A stretch of DNA of 56,154 bases from Bacteroidales bacterium. GTDB taxonomy: Bacteria > Bacteroidota > Bacteroidia > Bacteroidales > VadinHA17. Positions 45,778-54,518 of the stretch are shown here, one piece after another. The notes beneath the pieces are model-generated. The model was not told where the DNA came from, made no database searches, and was given only the letters and a program-made list of their open reading frames with translations. Within the stretch, counting starts at the first letter, position 1. Every line of letters begins with the position of its first letter. The translations under genes were made by a program, and so were the position numbers. The stretch covers positions 1 to 56,154 of the forward strand of contig JAJFVL010000026.1 of assembly GCA_021371855.1 (NCBI GenBank), read 5' to 3'.

Positions 45778-48120
45778 TTAAAAATCCAGCACTTTCTTTT
45801 CTCCGGCTTTTATGATAATCTCCTTTTTATCACCATTATAAATTACGGAACATTTTCCCCCTTTCACCGAATATATTTTTGCTTTATCAAGTTTACCTCC
45901 ATTCCATCGCATATCAACGATAAAACCTCCCCTGGCACAAAGCCCTTTTACTTCACCGGTATTCCATTCCTCAGGTATTGCAGGAAGTAATCTTATGATA
46001 CCATTATGAGACTGAATAAGCATTTCAGCTATTCCGGCGGTACCTCCAAAATTACCATCGATCTGAAAAGGAGGATGTGTATCAAAAAGGTTTGTAAGAG
46101 TTGATTTACCAAGCAATGCCATAAGGTTTTCGTAAGCTTTTTCACCATTCTGAAGACGAGCAAACAAATTTACTATCCAGGCTCTGCTCCAACCTGTATG
46201 CCCCCCTCCGAAAGAGAGTCTACGGGTTATTGTTGCCTCCGCCGCCTTGAACAATTCAGGGGTTGCAGGTGTAAACTGTGCAAGTGGATACAGGCCCAGG
46301 AGATGCGACATATGGCGGTGTCCGGGTTCCGGTTCATCATAGTCCTTTATCCACTCCTGAATCACACCTTTTGAATTGATTTTGACCGGAGGAAGACGCT
46401 TCTTTGCAGCTTCAAGCTTTGATGCAAACTCTTTGTCGATCGCGAGAATTTTCGAAGCTTCGATACAATTGTCAAATAAGGCATTTATTATCTCAACATC
46501 CGTTGTGGCAGCATAAGTAAGAGCAGAAGTCTCTCCTGTTGCATTGTCCCTGAATTTATTTTCCGGTGAATGAGAAGGATTGGTTACAAGATATCCTTCT
46601 GGTGATTCAACAAGAAATCCCAGAACAAATTCCGCTGAACCCTTCATCATAGGATATGCTATACTTTTAAGAAATGAGGTGTCGTTTGTGAATAAAAAAT
46701 GTTCATAAACAGGAAATGTCATCCATGGTCCGTTCATTGGGGTAATTCCCCATACACCATCAGCAACACCTGTCCTGCCAAAAGGATCTGTAAGATGGTG
46801 AAGTACCCATCCGTCGGTTCCATACATCTCTTTTGCCGTAAGTGATCCGGGCAAAGTCAGTTTTTCCATGAAAGAGGCAAGAATCTTTGATGTTTCAGGC
46901 AGGTTACATACCTCTGCAGGCCAATAGTTCATCTGAAGATTAATATTTGTATGGAAGTCCGAATTCCAGGGAGCTTTCATATCCTTGTTCCAAATCCCCT
47001 GCAAGTTGGCAGGCAATACGGCAGGTACACGCGAAGAGCACATGAGGAGGTAACGACCGTATTGAAAATATAAAGCTATCAGACCGTTATCCGTGCCTCC
47101 TTTTTTTACTTTTGCCAGGCGCTCATCAGTCGGTTTTATTGAGAGAGAATCGTTTCCAAAAGAGAGGCTGACCCGGTCGAACATTTTCCGGTATTCATCC
47201 AGATGACTTTGTTTTAGCTTAGAGATGGGTGTGTTCTGGGTTTTATCAAGAATTGATCTGCATGTCGCAGAAGGATCAATTGACCTGTCAAAATCAAGCA
47301 TGCTGATATTATAATCAGTAGCTGCAGTCAAACGGGCAGTGACCTCTGTTGCCTTTTTAACAGTAAGAATGCCGTTCTCCGCAACAGTTGTTCCATCAGT
47401 AACAAGTCGTAATTCTCCGGCGAACTTCATATGGTCTCCTCCAGGTCCGGATTTTGGGTCATCTTCATCGATAATTTGTCCGGTAAGATATATTGTATTA
47501 CCGGAGGCTTTAACCACAGCATCTTTTTCACGGTTCAGCTTTAAGGAAGCATTAATAAAACCTCTGTCAGCTGATTTGATATGGACTACAATCATGTTAT
47601 CGGGGGATGATGCAAAAACTTCCTCTATATATTGCTTCCCGTTAATGTAAAATTTTGTGGTAGCGACACCTGTCTTAAGATTTAGTTCCCTTGTATAGTT
47701 TTCAGGTTTACCATCCCATTCATAATCAATAATCAAGTCTCCAAATGGTTGATAAGAACGGATCCTTGGAGGTGTGCCCAGAAAATTTTCATCTGCCAGC
47801 TTCAGAGCATCCTTATAACGGTTTGCAAATAAAGCTTTCTGTAATTCAGGAAGGATCTTCAGAGCATTTGGGTTATTGTTATTGATCCTGCTGCCGGCCC
47901 AGATACTTTCTTCGTTCAACTGAAGCCGTTCATGCAGAGGATCGCCAAAGACCATTACACCAAGCCGCCCGTTGCCAACCGGCAAGGCTTCTTCCCAGAC
48001 AACAGCAGGTTGCTTATACCAAAGTTTCAATGTATTGGAGTCGTTTTTGGATGTATAATTACAAGCTGTAAGAATTAAACAAATAAATAGAGCAGGAAAA
48101 TAAAGTGGAGCATTTTTCAT
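45778..48120 (-). CDS. GH95 family alpha-L-fucosidase (or alpha-galactosidase) lipoprotein
   Basis: This 780-residue exported enzyme has a lipoprotein signal (LILTAC, Cys20) and the GH95 three-part structure: N-terminal beta-sandwich ([20 protein letters not shown]), central (alpha/alpha)6 barrel with [32 protein letters not shown] in pieces, [14 protein letters not shown] and [21 protein letters not shown], and a C-terminal sandwich. GH95 cleaves alpha-1,2-linked L-fucose or, in some members, L-galactose. No SusC/SusD pair is near, so it is not in a classical PUL here. The lipid anchor suggests periplasmic or surface location. Confidence 0.94.
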   Translation of the reverse strand: MKNAPLYFPALFICLILTACNYTSKNDSNTLKLWYKQPAVVWEEALPVGNGRLGVMVFGDPLHERLQLNEESIWAGSRINNNNPNALKILPELQKALFANRYKDALKLADENFLGTPPRIRSYQPFGDLIIDYEWDGKPENYTRELNLKTGVATTKFYINGKQYIEEVFASSPDNMIVVHIKSADRGFINASLKLNREKDAVVKASGNTIYLTGQIIDEDDPKSGPGGDHMKFAGELRLVTDGTTVAENGILTVKKATEVTARLTAATDYNISMLDFDRSIDPSATCRSILDKTQNTPISKLKQSHLDEYRKMFDRVSLSFGNDSLSIKPTDERLAKVKKGGTDNGLIALYFQYGRYLLMCSSRVPAVLPANLQGIWNKDMKAPWNSDFHTNINLQMNYWPAEVCNLPETSKILASFMEKLTLPGSLTAKEMYGTDGWVLHHLTDPFGRTGVADGVWGITPMNGPWMTFPVYEHFLFTNDTSFLKSIAYPMMKGSAEFVLGFLVESPEGYLVTNPSHSPENKFRDNATGETSALTYAATTDVEIINALFDNCIEASKILAIDKEFASKLEAAKKRLPPVKINSKGVIQEWIKDYDEPEPGHRHMSHLLGLYPLAQFTPATPELFKAAEATITRRLSFGGGHTGWSRAWIVNLFARLQNGEKAYENLMALLGKSTLTNLFDTHPPFQIDGNFGGTAGIAEMLIQSHNGIIRLLPAIPEEWNTGEVKGLCARGGFIVDMRWNGGKLDKAKIYSVKGGKCSVIYNGDKKEIIIKAGEKKVLDF

Positions 48121-48205
48121 ATAAGAATCATTAAGAATAGTGATGAACCAAGATAGAAAAATTCCTCCTTTTATGTTAAAAACTGATTGGTTTTATTCTG
48201 ATGAA

Positions 48206-49429
48206 TTAAATATCTCCTTCAAGGTAAGCTGACAAGTATTTAAAATCCGGGGTCAGGCGCCCTTCTTTAAGGATTGTGGCTTTATTGATCATCTTATTTT
48301 CATTGTGTGATAAAAGATCATGCAAAACATTTTGTATTAATTGCATGCCAAAATCATGAGACGTATCGCGCGGAAGTTCACCCGGCAGATTATCAACCGA
48401 CATTACAGTGATATTATCAGTACGACTGAAAGCAGGCTCTTCGATCTCAAGTTGTGGATTATAGCCATAGAAAGGATCACCGATAGTAGAAGCTCTCAGA
48501 GTTGAAGGAATCGGGCCATTAATATCACAGCTGATATCAGCAATGACAGATATTCTGAATTCCGGTCTTTTCATTTCCTCCTTAGTAAAAAATTCAGGAG
48601 ATCGTGGATCCCAGTAATGACCTGCAATCAATATATCTGTAACCTTAGTGAAAGGGTCGAAAACCGATCTATATTCCCCGGGGTACTTTTTAAAATGGGT
48701 GAAGTCGAACTTCAGACCGTCTTTATGCCTGACATAATGTTCCGGACCTATCAGGCAAAAAACAGGAACATCAAAATCCCTTGTAAGAAAATCAAGGGGT
48801 TTCACCTGTGCAATATTTGCCACACATAATGTTTCACTTGCACCATGAGCCACTCTCCCTGTACCGGTGATAAGGATTTTTAATCCCGGTTTTAGTTCAA
48901 TAAGCCGTAGTCCAGCCCACATCTCATTGAGATCGCGGCACTGATGCGCCGGTTTAAGGTTAAATTTATTGGTTTTAATTCCTCTTGCTCTCAGTGCATT
49001 GTATGCTCCAATAATACCTGCATACTGACCAAATGCCACGACTCTTTGTCCTTTGTCATCAATAAGATACTCATAATCAATAAGGGTTATTTTCCTCTCA
49101 GCCATCTCTCTGAACATTTCGCGGTTATGAGGTTGCTTCTTGCCAACATGAGCAAAAAAAAGGTATGTTTTTCCCGGTAAAAAAGTTTGTTTATTAACTT
49201 CCTTAATGCCCATCAATATATCGCAATCGCCAAGGTCTTCTCTGAGAGGTATATTCAGATACCCAAACTCCTCATCGGAATAGCAACGGACATCACCTGG
49301 CTGAACGTAAAATTCTGTGAAGGGATACAGATCCTCAAGAGCAACAATCTGAGGAGGTGTCAGAGGTACCCGCCGATCGGGAGGATTCTTTGTTTCGCGC
49401 AGGATACCGACTTTTATTGTCTTTTCCAT
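48206..49429 (-). CDS. NAD(P)-dependent oxidoreductase, AlaDH/saccharopine dehydrogenase-like
   Basis: This 407-residue protein begins with the alanine dehydrogenase/PNT N-terminal pattern VGILRETKNPPDRRVPLTP and has YLFFAHVGKKQP (substrate-binding His), a Rossmann part with LITGTGRVAHGA and DISCDINGPIPST, a mark of lysine-forming saccharopine dehydrogenase relatives. Bacteroidota carry this protein widely; the physiological reaction, oxidative deamination of an amino acid or of a saccharopine-like adduct, is not settled. A TAACTTTG promoter element lies 26 bp upstream. It is divergent from the tmRNA gene. Confidence 0.8.
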   Translation of the reverse strand: MEKTIKVGILRETKNPPDRRVPLTPPQIVALEDLYPFTEFYVQPGDVRCYSDEEFGYLNIPLREDLGDCDILMGIKEVNKQTFLPGKTYLFFAHVGKKQPHNREMFREMAERKITLIDYEYLIDDKGQRVVAFGQYAGIIGAYNALRARGIKTNKFNLKPAHQCRDLNEMWAGLRLIELKPGLKILITGTGRVAHGASETLCVANIAQVKPLDFLTRDFDVPVFCLIGPEHYVRHKDGLKFDFTHFKKYPGEYRSVFDPFTKVTDILIAGHYWDPRSPEFFTKEEMKRPEFRISVIADISCDINGPIPSTLRASTIGDPFYGYNPQLEIEEPAFSRTDNITVMSVDNLPGELPRDTSHDFGMQLIQNVLHDLLSHNENKMINKATILKEGRLTPDFKYLSAYLEGDI

Positions 49430-49454
49430 GCTGAGAAAAATATAATCTTAAGAT

Positions 49455-49462
49455 CAAAGTTA
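49455..49462 (-). promoter_or_regulatory. -7 promoter element TAACTTTG
   Basis: The minus strand reads TAACTTTG, matching TAnnTTTG, 26 bp before the dehydrogenase start codon. Confidence 0.55.
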
Positions 49463-49515
49463 GGCAATCTGGCCTGGTTTTTGATGATTTATATCAGTAT
49501 TGAGAATGAAATATG

Positions 49516-49523
49516 TATCTTTG
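49516..49523 (+). promoter_or_regulatory. -7 promoter element TATCTTTG for tmRNA
   Basis: It matches TAnnTTTG and ends 15 bp before the mature tmRNA 5' end. Confidence 0.65.
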
Positions 49524-49538
49524 CAGTGCATATCATCA

Positions 49539-49929
49539 GGGGCTGACCTGGTTTTGACAGCATGAGGGGTGGTATGCAAGCATGCAGGATGTGGTGACGC
49601 GTTCCTTAAACAGTGTTACAAAACAACAACTGGCGAATCTAATTACGCTCTCGCTGCTTAAGCGAATCAAGTAACTTAAGCTTAATCCCGGCACAGGTGT
49701 CGGGACGGGACGTCTCCCGGGCGGTCAAGCCCTGATCCAACCCGACACGGAGGCGCACGCAATCCGGGGCTAGCCTGATGATCGTTCCGCTCTGAAGGTG
49801 AAACAACAGGAAATAAGGGCATTTTAGGTTGTTCTGCAGCTGAAGTGTCACGAAAATCAAGCAGGACTAAGCATGTAGAAAGCATATGGTCTCCATGTTT
49901 GGACGCGGGTTCGACTCCCGCCAGCTCCA
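49539..49929 (+). ncRNA. ssrA: Transfer-messenger RNA (tmRNA)
   Basis: The 5' end GGGGCTGA pairs with 3' CAGCTCC (49922-49928, with one G-T pair), and the T-arm GCGGGTTCGACTCCCGC is intact; the discriminator A at 49929 is followed by CAA, so CCA is not encoded. The tag frame at 49632-49661 reads GESNYALAA then TAA, matching the Bacteroidota tag type. The RNA rescues stalled ribosomes with SmpB. A promoter element precedes it. It is 391 nt, of normal size. Confidence 0.96.
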
Positions 49930-50019
49930 CAAAGGATTAAAGACTGCACAAATAAGCAGGCAGACTTGATAAAAAAATCAAGGAAGATCAGTCTTAATTA
50001 ATGAATCGTTAAAAACGAC

Positions 50020-50041
50020 TTTTACCGTCTTGGCAGTAACA
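50020..50041. promoter_or_regulatory. HipB operator candidate O1
   Basis: TTTTAC-N10-GTAACA. First of three sites with the same architecture at an exact 61-bp pitch upstream of hipB. Confidence 0.55.
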
Positions 50042-50080
50042 GGTGAGCTTTTTCATCAAATATAAGAACTTTTAAGCCTT

Positions 50081-50102
50081 TTTTACTGCTGTTGCGGTAT
50101 AA
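50081..50102. promoter_or_regulatory. HipB operator candidate O2
   Basis: TTTTAC-N10-GTATAA, 61 bp after O1. A near-consensus promoter element TAATATTG (50100-50107) overlaps its right half. Confidence 0.55.
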
Positions 50103-50141
50103 TATTGATAATTGCTTGCTATATCAAAATAAAATACCTAC

Positions 50142-50163
50142 TTTTACCGCTATAAGAGTAAAA
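50142..50163. promoter_or_regulatory. HipB operator candidate O3
   Basis: TTTTAC-N10-GTAAAA, a perfect 6-bp dyad 61 bp after O2. It ends 3 bp before the preferred hipB start codon, so repressor bound here would block the gene. Its position argues against the longer reading frame that begins at 50092. Confidence 0.6.
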
Positions 50164-50166
50164 ACA

Positions 50167-50406
50167 ATGCAATCGCGGGAATTAGCAGAAGTAATAAGGA
50201 TGCACCGAAAGGCAGCTAAACTGAGCCGTGTACACTTAGCAGAACTGGCAGGAGTTGGTAAAACGGTGATTTATGATATCGAGAAGGGAAAGGAATCAGT
50301 TCAATTGGACACCTTAAGAAAAATTCTCAAGGCGCTGAACATAAAGATAGTGTTAACAAGTCCATTTATGGATAATTTGAATAGTACAGGAAATGAGAAA
50401 GGCTAA
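50167..50406 (+). CDS. hipB: HipB-like XRE-family antitoxin/repressor
   Basis: This 79-residue Cro/CI-type helix-turn-helix protein (MQSRELAEVIRMHRKAAKLS at the start, then VHLAELAGVGKTVIYDIEKG) is the DNA-binding component of a Hip-type toxin-antitoxin locus. The frame is open back to 50092, but that part reads through operator O3, so the Met at 50167 is preferred. It overlaps hipS by 14 bp. It likely represses the operon at three TTTTAC-N10-GTAAAA sites upstream. Confidence 0.88.
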   Translation: MQSRELAEVIRMHRKAAKLSRVHLAELAGVGKTVIYDIEKGKESVQLDTLRKILKALNIKIVLTSPFMDNLNSTGNEKG

Positions 50407-50707
50407 AGTTTTTGTTAAAGGAGTCGAGGCTGGAACTTTGACTGAATTAATAAAAGGTAAAAAGTACGAATTTGAATACATTGACGGATATAAAGGTCTT
50501 GAGGTATCACGAACGATGCCAACAAATGAAAAGGTCTATAAATTCGATATGTTTCCACCATTTTTTGATGGGTTATTGCCAGAAGGAATTCAATTGGAAG
50601 GATTATTGAAATTAAAGAAAATTGATAAATATGATTATTTCTCCCAGCTTATTGCTGTTGGTAATGATATGATTGGAGTTGTCACAGTAAAAGAAGTTGT
50701 AGAATGA
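50393..50707 (+). CDS. hipS: HipS-like protein (HipA N-terminal subdomain as separate gene)
   Basis: This 104-residue protein corresponds to the N-subdomain-1 of HipA (Couple_hipA fold): KAKVFVKGVEAGTL strand, GYKGLEVSRTMP, and the conserved FPPFFDGLLPEG. In the described E. coli HipBST system this small protein is the antitoxin that neutralises HipT. It overlaps the kinase gene by 4 bp (ATGA). Split HipA modules of this kind are the mark of HipBST rather than HipBA. Confidence 0.85.
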   Translation: MRKAKVFVKGVEAGTLTELIKGKKYEFEYIDGYKGLEVSRTMPTNEKVYKFDMFPPFFDGLLPEGIQLEGLLKLKKIDKYDYFSQLIAVGNDMIGVVTVKEVVE

Positions 50708-51639
50708 ACCGTTGCCCGATTTCATATAATCCTTGCGGAGATAATCGTTACAGTGATGCAGGACTTAGACTTTTATCAGCCGAACTGGCTTCCCTTAAAG
50801 ACCTTGAATATACTGCAGAAGAACAAAGAAAAGAGGCTTACAATCGCGCGTCAAAGATGTCTATTCAGGGAATACAGCCGAAGGTGAGTGCAAAATTAAA
50901 CATCAAAGAAGAAAAATTCGAAATTGTTGACTCGGGTGGAAGATTTATTCTCAAACCTCAGCATCAATATTTTCCGGAAATGCCAGAAAATGAGGACTTG
51001 ACAATGAGGCTTGCTGATGAAATTGGTTTAGAAATACCATTACATGGTTTAATTTGGTCAAAGGATAACACCTTAACATACTTTATCAAACGGTTTGACA
51101 GGAAGGGGCAGAATGATAAAGTTCCTGTTGAAGACTTCGCTCAACTGGCAGGATTAAGCAGGGATACAAAATATGAATACAGTATGGAGAAGGTTGCAGG
51201 TTTGATTGATAAATACTGCACTTTCCCATCGGTTGAGAAATTAGTGCTATTTAAACTGGTCATATTTAATTACCTGATTGGAAATGATGATATGCACCTT
51301 AAAAATTTCTCTATAATAACTGAAGACGGTAAGGTCAAACTATCGCCAGGCTATGACCTTATTAACACTACAATCGAGTATAGGAAACCTGATGATGAAA
51401 TTGCTTTACCCCTAAGAGGAAATAAAAAGCATTTAACACGTAATATGCTTATAAACTACTTTGGTGTAGAAAGGTGTGAATTAACTTCCAGGAGTGTTGA
51501 AAAAGTTCTGGAAACCATATCCTCAGCAATTCCCAAATGGAAAGAATTAGTCAATATCAGTTTCTTATCTAAAGCAATGAAAGATAAGTACCTTGATTTA
51601 TTGGATGCACGTCTCAAAATCTTGAATATTCAAGAGTAA
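50704..51639 (+). CDS. hipT: HipT-like Ser/Thr kinase toxin (HipA C-terminal core)
   Basis: This 311-residue protein holds the HipA kinase core without the N-subdomain. Visible elements are the gating loop MSIQGIQPK (Ser53, Gln55), the ATP-binding Lys84 in FILKPQ, the catalytic segment NYLIGNDDMHLKNF (Asp196, Asn201) and metal-binding Asp218 in GYDL. HipA-type kinases phosphorylate aminoacyl-tRNA synthetases (GltX for HipA, TrpS for HipT), halting translation. The frame is intact, so the toxin is probably active. The locus lies directly downstream of tmRNA, a common island insertion point, but no att duplication was found. Confidence 0.9.
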   Translation: MNRCPISYNPCGDNRYSDAGLRLLSAELASLKDLEYTAEEQRKEAYNRASKMSIQGIQPKVSAKLNIKEEKFEIVDSGGRFILKPQHQYFPEMPENEDLTMRLADEIGLEIPLHGLIWSKDNTLTYFIKRFDRKGQNDKVPVEDFAQLAGLSRDTKYEYSMEKVAGLIDKYCTFPSVEKLVLFKLVIFNYLIGNDDMHLKNFSIITEDGKVKLSPGYDLINTTIEYRKPDDEIALPLRGNKKHLTRNMLINYFGVERCELTSRSVEKVLETISSAIPKWKELVNISFLSKAMKDKYLDLLDARLKILNIQE

Positions 51640-51934
51640 TAAGGTGAATATTGTGGAGCGAATTTTATTTACCGGATAATTCACGTTTCTAGAGGCGGTC
51701 GTAAAAATGTTTACTGCCTTATAAGTATTGAAAATTAGCGTTTTGCACGGGTGCAATTATGCGTTTGCCCAGTATATGCACGCTTGCGTTGCACTGAGTA
51801 GCGGAAACGCTTAGTATTCCTGCACTGCGTTGGGATAACAAAAAGACCCTGACTGATTGAGTCAGAGTCCTTGGTTTTTTTAAATATTTGGTAACTTCCC
51901 GGGTGTTTGTATTGTTAAAAATCAAATAAGAACC
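51640..51934. other. 295-bp spacer with structured sequence
   Basis: It holds a long imperfect dyad (51751-51768 with 51778-51794), a tight hairpin AGCG-GAAA-CGCT near 51800-51811 and the terminator at 51845. No reading frame is credible. A small RNA or element remnant is possible. Confidence 0.5.
51845..51876 (+). terminator. Rho-independent terminator after the hipBST locus
   Basis: Stem GACCCTGACT / AGTCAGAGTC (10 bp, one mismatch) with a 5-nt loop, followed by CTTGG and a T-run. Confidence 0.8.
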
Positions 51935-54439
51935 ATGAGAAAATTATCTGTTATATTTTTCCTGTTGCTGACAGCAGCTGCGACCCTGGCACAAAACCTT
52001 ACACTGTGCCCCGACTGGAGAATATCGGAAATTAACCAGTTGCACTTACCTTTTTTTGCAGATAGACAATCGGTTGACGGCAAACAATTTGATCATGCAG
52101 CCTTACTCGGGAGCGTCATGGCTGATGCTGCCGGAATAGCACAATGGCAGGTGTTCAGTCCGGGCACTGACAGCCTTATTTCCATTGTCAGCGGAAAGGA
52201 CCAGTTGCTTCAGCTGGCAGGTTTTGTAAAAAGCGACCGCTGGACCAAAGCTTCTATAAACATTTCAACCGATGCAATTTTCGAGCTCTATCTGAATGGA
52301 AATAAGATAAAGACACAGGATAAACCTGCGGAAAAGCCTGTGAAAGTTGAACTGACCCTCGGAACCGGAGTCCACGGGTTGCTGCTGAAAATGATAAGTA
52401 CCGGAAAATCACTGCGACTTGCTGCCGGAATCACAGCGGACAACGATGCAGCGAAGCTGACCTGGACCACCAATCCGAAGCGGACAGTCACTATTCATGA
52501 TATTCTTGAAGGGAAAAGTGTTTCAAATGCAAGACTTTCTCCATCAGGGAAATACCTGCTGATTCAATCAAATGAGACACTGCCCGGAAGTGGAAAATCG
52601 CAGCCGTCATTCAGTGTGTACGATATGGAACTGAACCGGAATCTGTTCGCGGTCCGTAACAATGCTTTTCGTGCAGACTGGCTCCCTGAAACCGACAGGC
52701 TGTATTATCAGGCAGAAAAAGACGGGTATACAGATCTGTTTTTATGGGACATGAATACGGGAGTGGAAAGTCTGGCAGCCTCCGGAATAAAGTCGCCCGG
52801 AGGAATTAAATGGTCGCCGAAGGAGGATTATTTCCTGTTTATGAAAAATGAAGAAGCGGAAAAAACAGGCGACCTGAAGCGTATCTTCGGAAATGAAGAC
52901 CGTATTCCGGGTACCCGCAACCGTTCATATCTCTATTGCTATGACCTGAAAACAAAAATTGCACGACCGCTTACAGCCGGGGCTGAGTCTGCTGAGCTGC
53001 ATGATATCAGACCGGACGGCGCCAGGATTCTATTCTCCACATCACGGATGGATTACAGTGAAGTGCCTTTTTCAAAGCAAACCCTTTACGAGCTGGAACT
53101 TGGTACCATGCAGCTTGACACAATATGGAAAGACAAGCTTTACAGCGGGTATTGCCAGTATTCTCCTGATGGCACACAGCTTCTGGTATCCGGAGGCCCC
53201 GAGACTTTCGGTAATCTTGGGGTGAAAGTGAGTCAGGGCCGGATTCCAAACAGTTATGACACTCAGCTTTTTCTCTACAACCTGAAGACAAGGAAGGTCG
53301 AAGCCCTGACCCGCGATTTTGATCCGGCTGTTGCCAGCGCTCACTGGTCAAAAGATGGCAGAATCTATTTAACTGCTGACGAGCTGGATTACGTAAACTT
53401 ATACCGTTGTGATCCAAAGAAAAAAGATTTCAGAAAAATCAATGTTCCGGTTGATGTCATTACTTCTGTAGATTTTGCAGCGAATCGAGGCAGTGCTGTT
53501 TTTAAAGGGAGCAGTATAAGCACACCGGAAAAATTATACACTCTTGACCTGACAAGCGGCAAATCGACTTTGCTTCTGGATCCCAAAGCAGAACAGATAA
53601 AGGAAGTTGAGTTCGGGCGAACGGAAGAATGGAATTTCGTCAATACAAGAGGAACAACAATTTATGGACGAGTGTATTATCCGGTTGATTATGATCCTGC
53701 AAAAAAATACCCTGTTATTGTGAATTTTTACGGCGGTACCACTCCCACAAACAGGGCTTTCGGAGGCCGGTACCCGAAAAACATCTGGGCTGCCGGGGGC
53801 TATTTCGTTTATGTCTTGCAGCCCGGCGGGTCAACAGGCTTCGGACAGGATTTTTCAGCCCTGCATGTAAACGGCTGGGGCCGGGAAGCCATCGATGATA
53901 TAATAGAAGGGACCAGGAAATTCCTTGAGGCATTTCCCTCGGCCGATTCTGAAAATACAGGTTGCATAGGCGCTTCCTACGGTGGTTTTACCACCATGAT
54001 GCTTCAGACGCGAACCGATATTTTCAAAACAGCAATTGCACATGCAGGGATCAGCGACATCACATCCTACTGGGGGGAAGGTTACTGGGGTTACTCGTAC
54101 AGCTCAGGGGCAACCAGGAATAGTTATCCATGGAACCGAAAAGATATTTATGTCGATAACAGCCCCTTGTTTAATGCAGATCAGTTCAAAAATTCAATCT
54201 TGCTGTTGCACGGCACGGCCGATACGAATGTACCGGTTGGTGAAAGTCTGCAGTTTTATGCTGCACTGAAAATTCTTGGCAGGGAGGTGGAGATGGTTCT
54301 GGTCGAAGGAGAAAACCATCACATACTGGACTATAAAAAGCGCCTTGAATGGCACGATACAATAATGGCCTGGTTTGACAAGAAGCTTAAAAACCAGCCT
54401 GAACACTGGAAGGAGATGTATCCTGATAAAAACATGTAA
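51935..54439 (+). CDS. S9-family prolyl oligopeptidase-like serine peptidase, exported
   Basis: This 834-residue peptidase has a signal peptide (residues 1-19, ending TLAQ). Residues about 60-170 form an extra beta-sandwich-like part, then a seven-bladed beta-propeller (DPPIV/WD40-like, about 180-570) caps the C-terminal alpha/beta-hydrolase domain. The triad is visible: Ser681 in GASYGGF, Asp763 in HGTADTNVP and His795/796 in ENHHIL. It would cleave small peptides in the periplasm. Its base composition looks somewhat more GC-rich than the hip locus before it. Monocistronic, with an upstream terminator. Confidence 0.93.
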   Translation: MRKLSVIFFLLLTAAATLAQNLTLCPDWRISEINQLHLPFFADRQSVDGKQFDHAALLGSVMADAAGIAQWQVFSPGTDSLISIVSGKDQLLQLAGFVKSDRWTKASINISTDAIFELYLNGNKIKTQDKPAEKPVKVELTLGTGVHGLLLKMISTGKSLRLAAGITADNDAAKLTWTTNPKRTVTIHDILEGKSVSNARLSPSGKYLLIQSNETLPGSGKSQPSFSVYDMELNRNLFAVRNNAFRADWLPETDRLYYQAEKDGYTDLFLWDMNTGVESLAASGIKSPGGIKWSPKEDYFLFMKNEEAEKTGDLKRIFGNEDRIPGTRNRSYLYCYDLKTKIARPLTAGAESAELHDIRPDGARILFSTSRMDYSEVPFSKQTLYELELGTMQLDTIWKDKLYSGYCQYSPDGTQLLVSGGPETFGNLGVKVSQGRIPNSYDTQLFLYNLKTRKVEALTRDFDPAVASAHWSKDGRIYLTADELDYVNLYRCDPKKKDFRKINVPVDVITSVDFAANRGSAVFKGSSISTPEKLYTLDLTSGKSTLLLDPKAEQIKEVEFGRTEEWNFVNTRGTTIYGRVYYPVDYDPAKKYPVIVNFYGGTTPTNRAFGGRYPKNIWAAGGYFVYVLQPGGSTGFGQDFSALHVNGWGREAIDDIIEGTRKFLEAFPSADSENTGCIGASYGGFTTMMLQTRTDIFKTAIAHAGISDITSYWGEGYWGYSYSSGATRNSYPWNRKDIYVDNSPLFNADQFKNSILLLHGTADTNVPVGESLQFYAALKILGREVEMVLVEGENHHILDYKKRLEWHDTIMAWFDKKLKNQPEHWKEMYPDKNM

Positions 54440-54518
54440 AGAAAAGTATCCCTGGAAGCTTGTCCGGGATTTCTGATTCCAGCCGATTGTTGGAACAATG
54501 GTAAGGGATAGCAAATCC

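Noticed and set aside
49965..49982. tmRNA terminator (CTTGAT-A6-ATCAAG)
   Set aside because: Stem is only 6 bp and not followed by a T-run; too weak to list.
50092..50166. Longer hipB start at 50092
   Set aside because: The extra 25 codons would include operator O3 and part of O2; the Met at 50167 begins a normal XRE domain.
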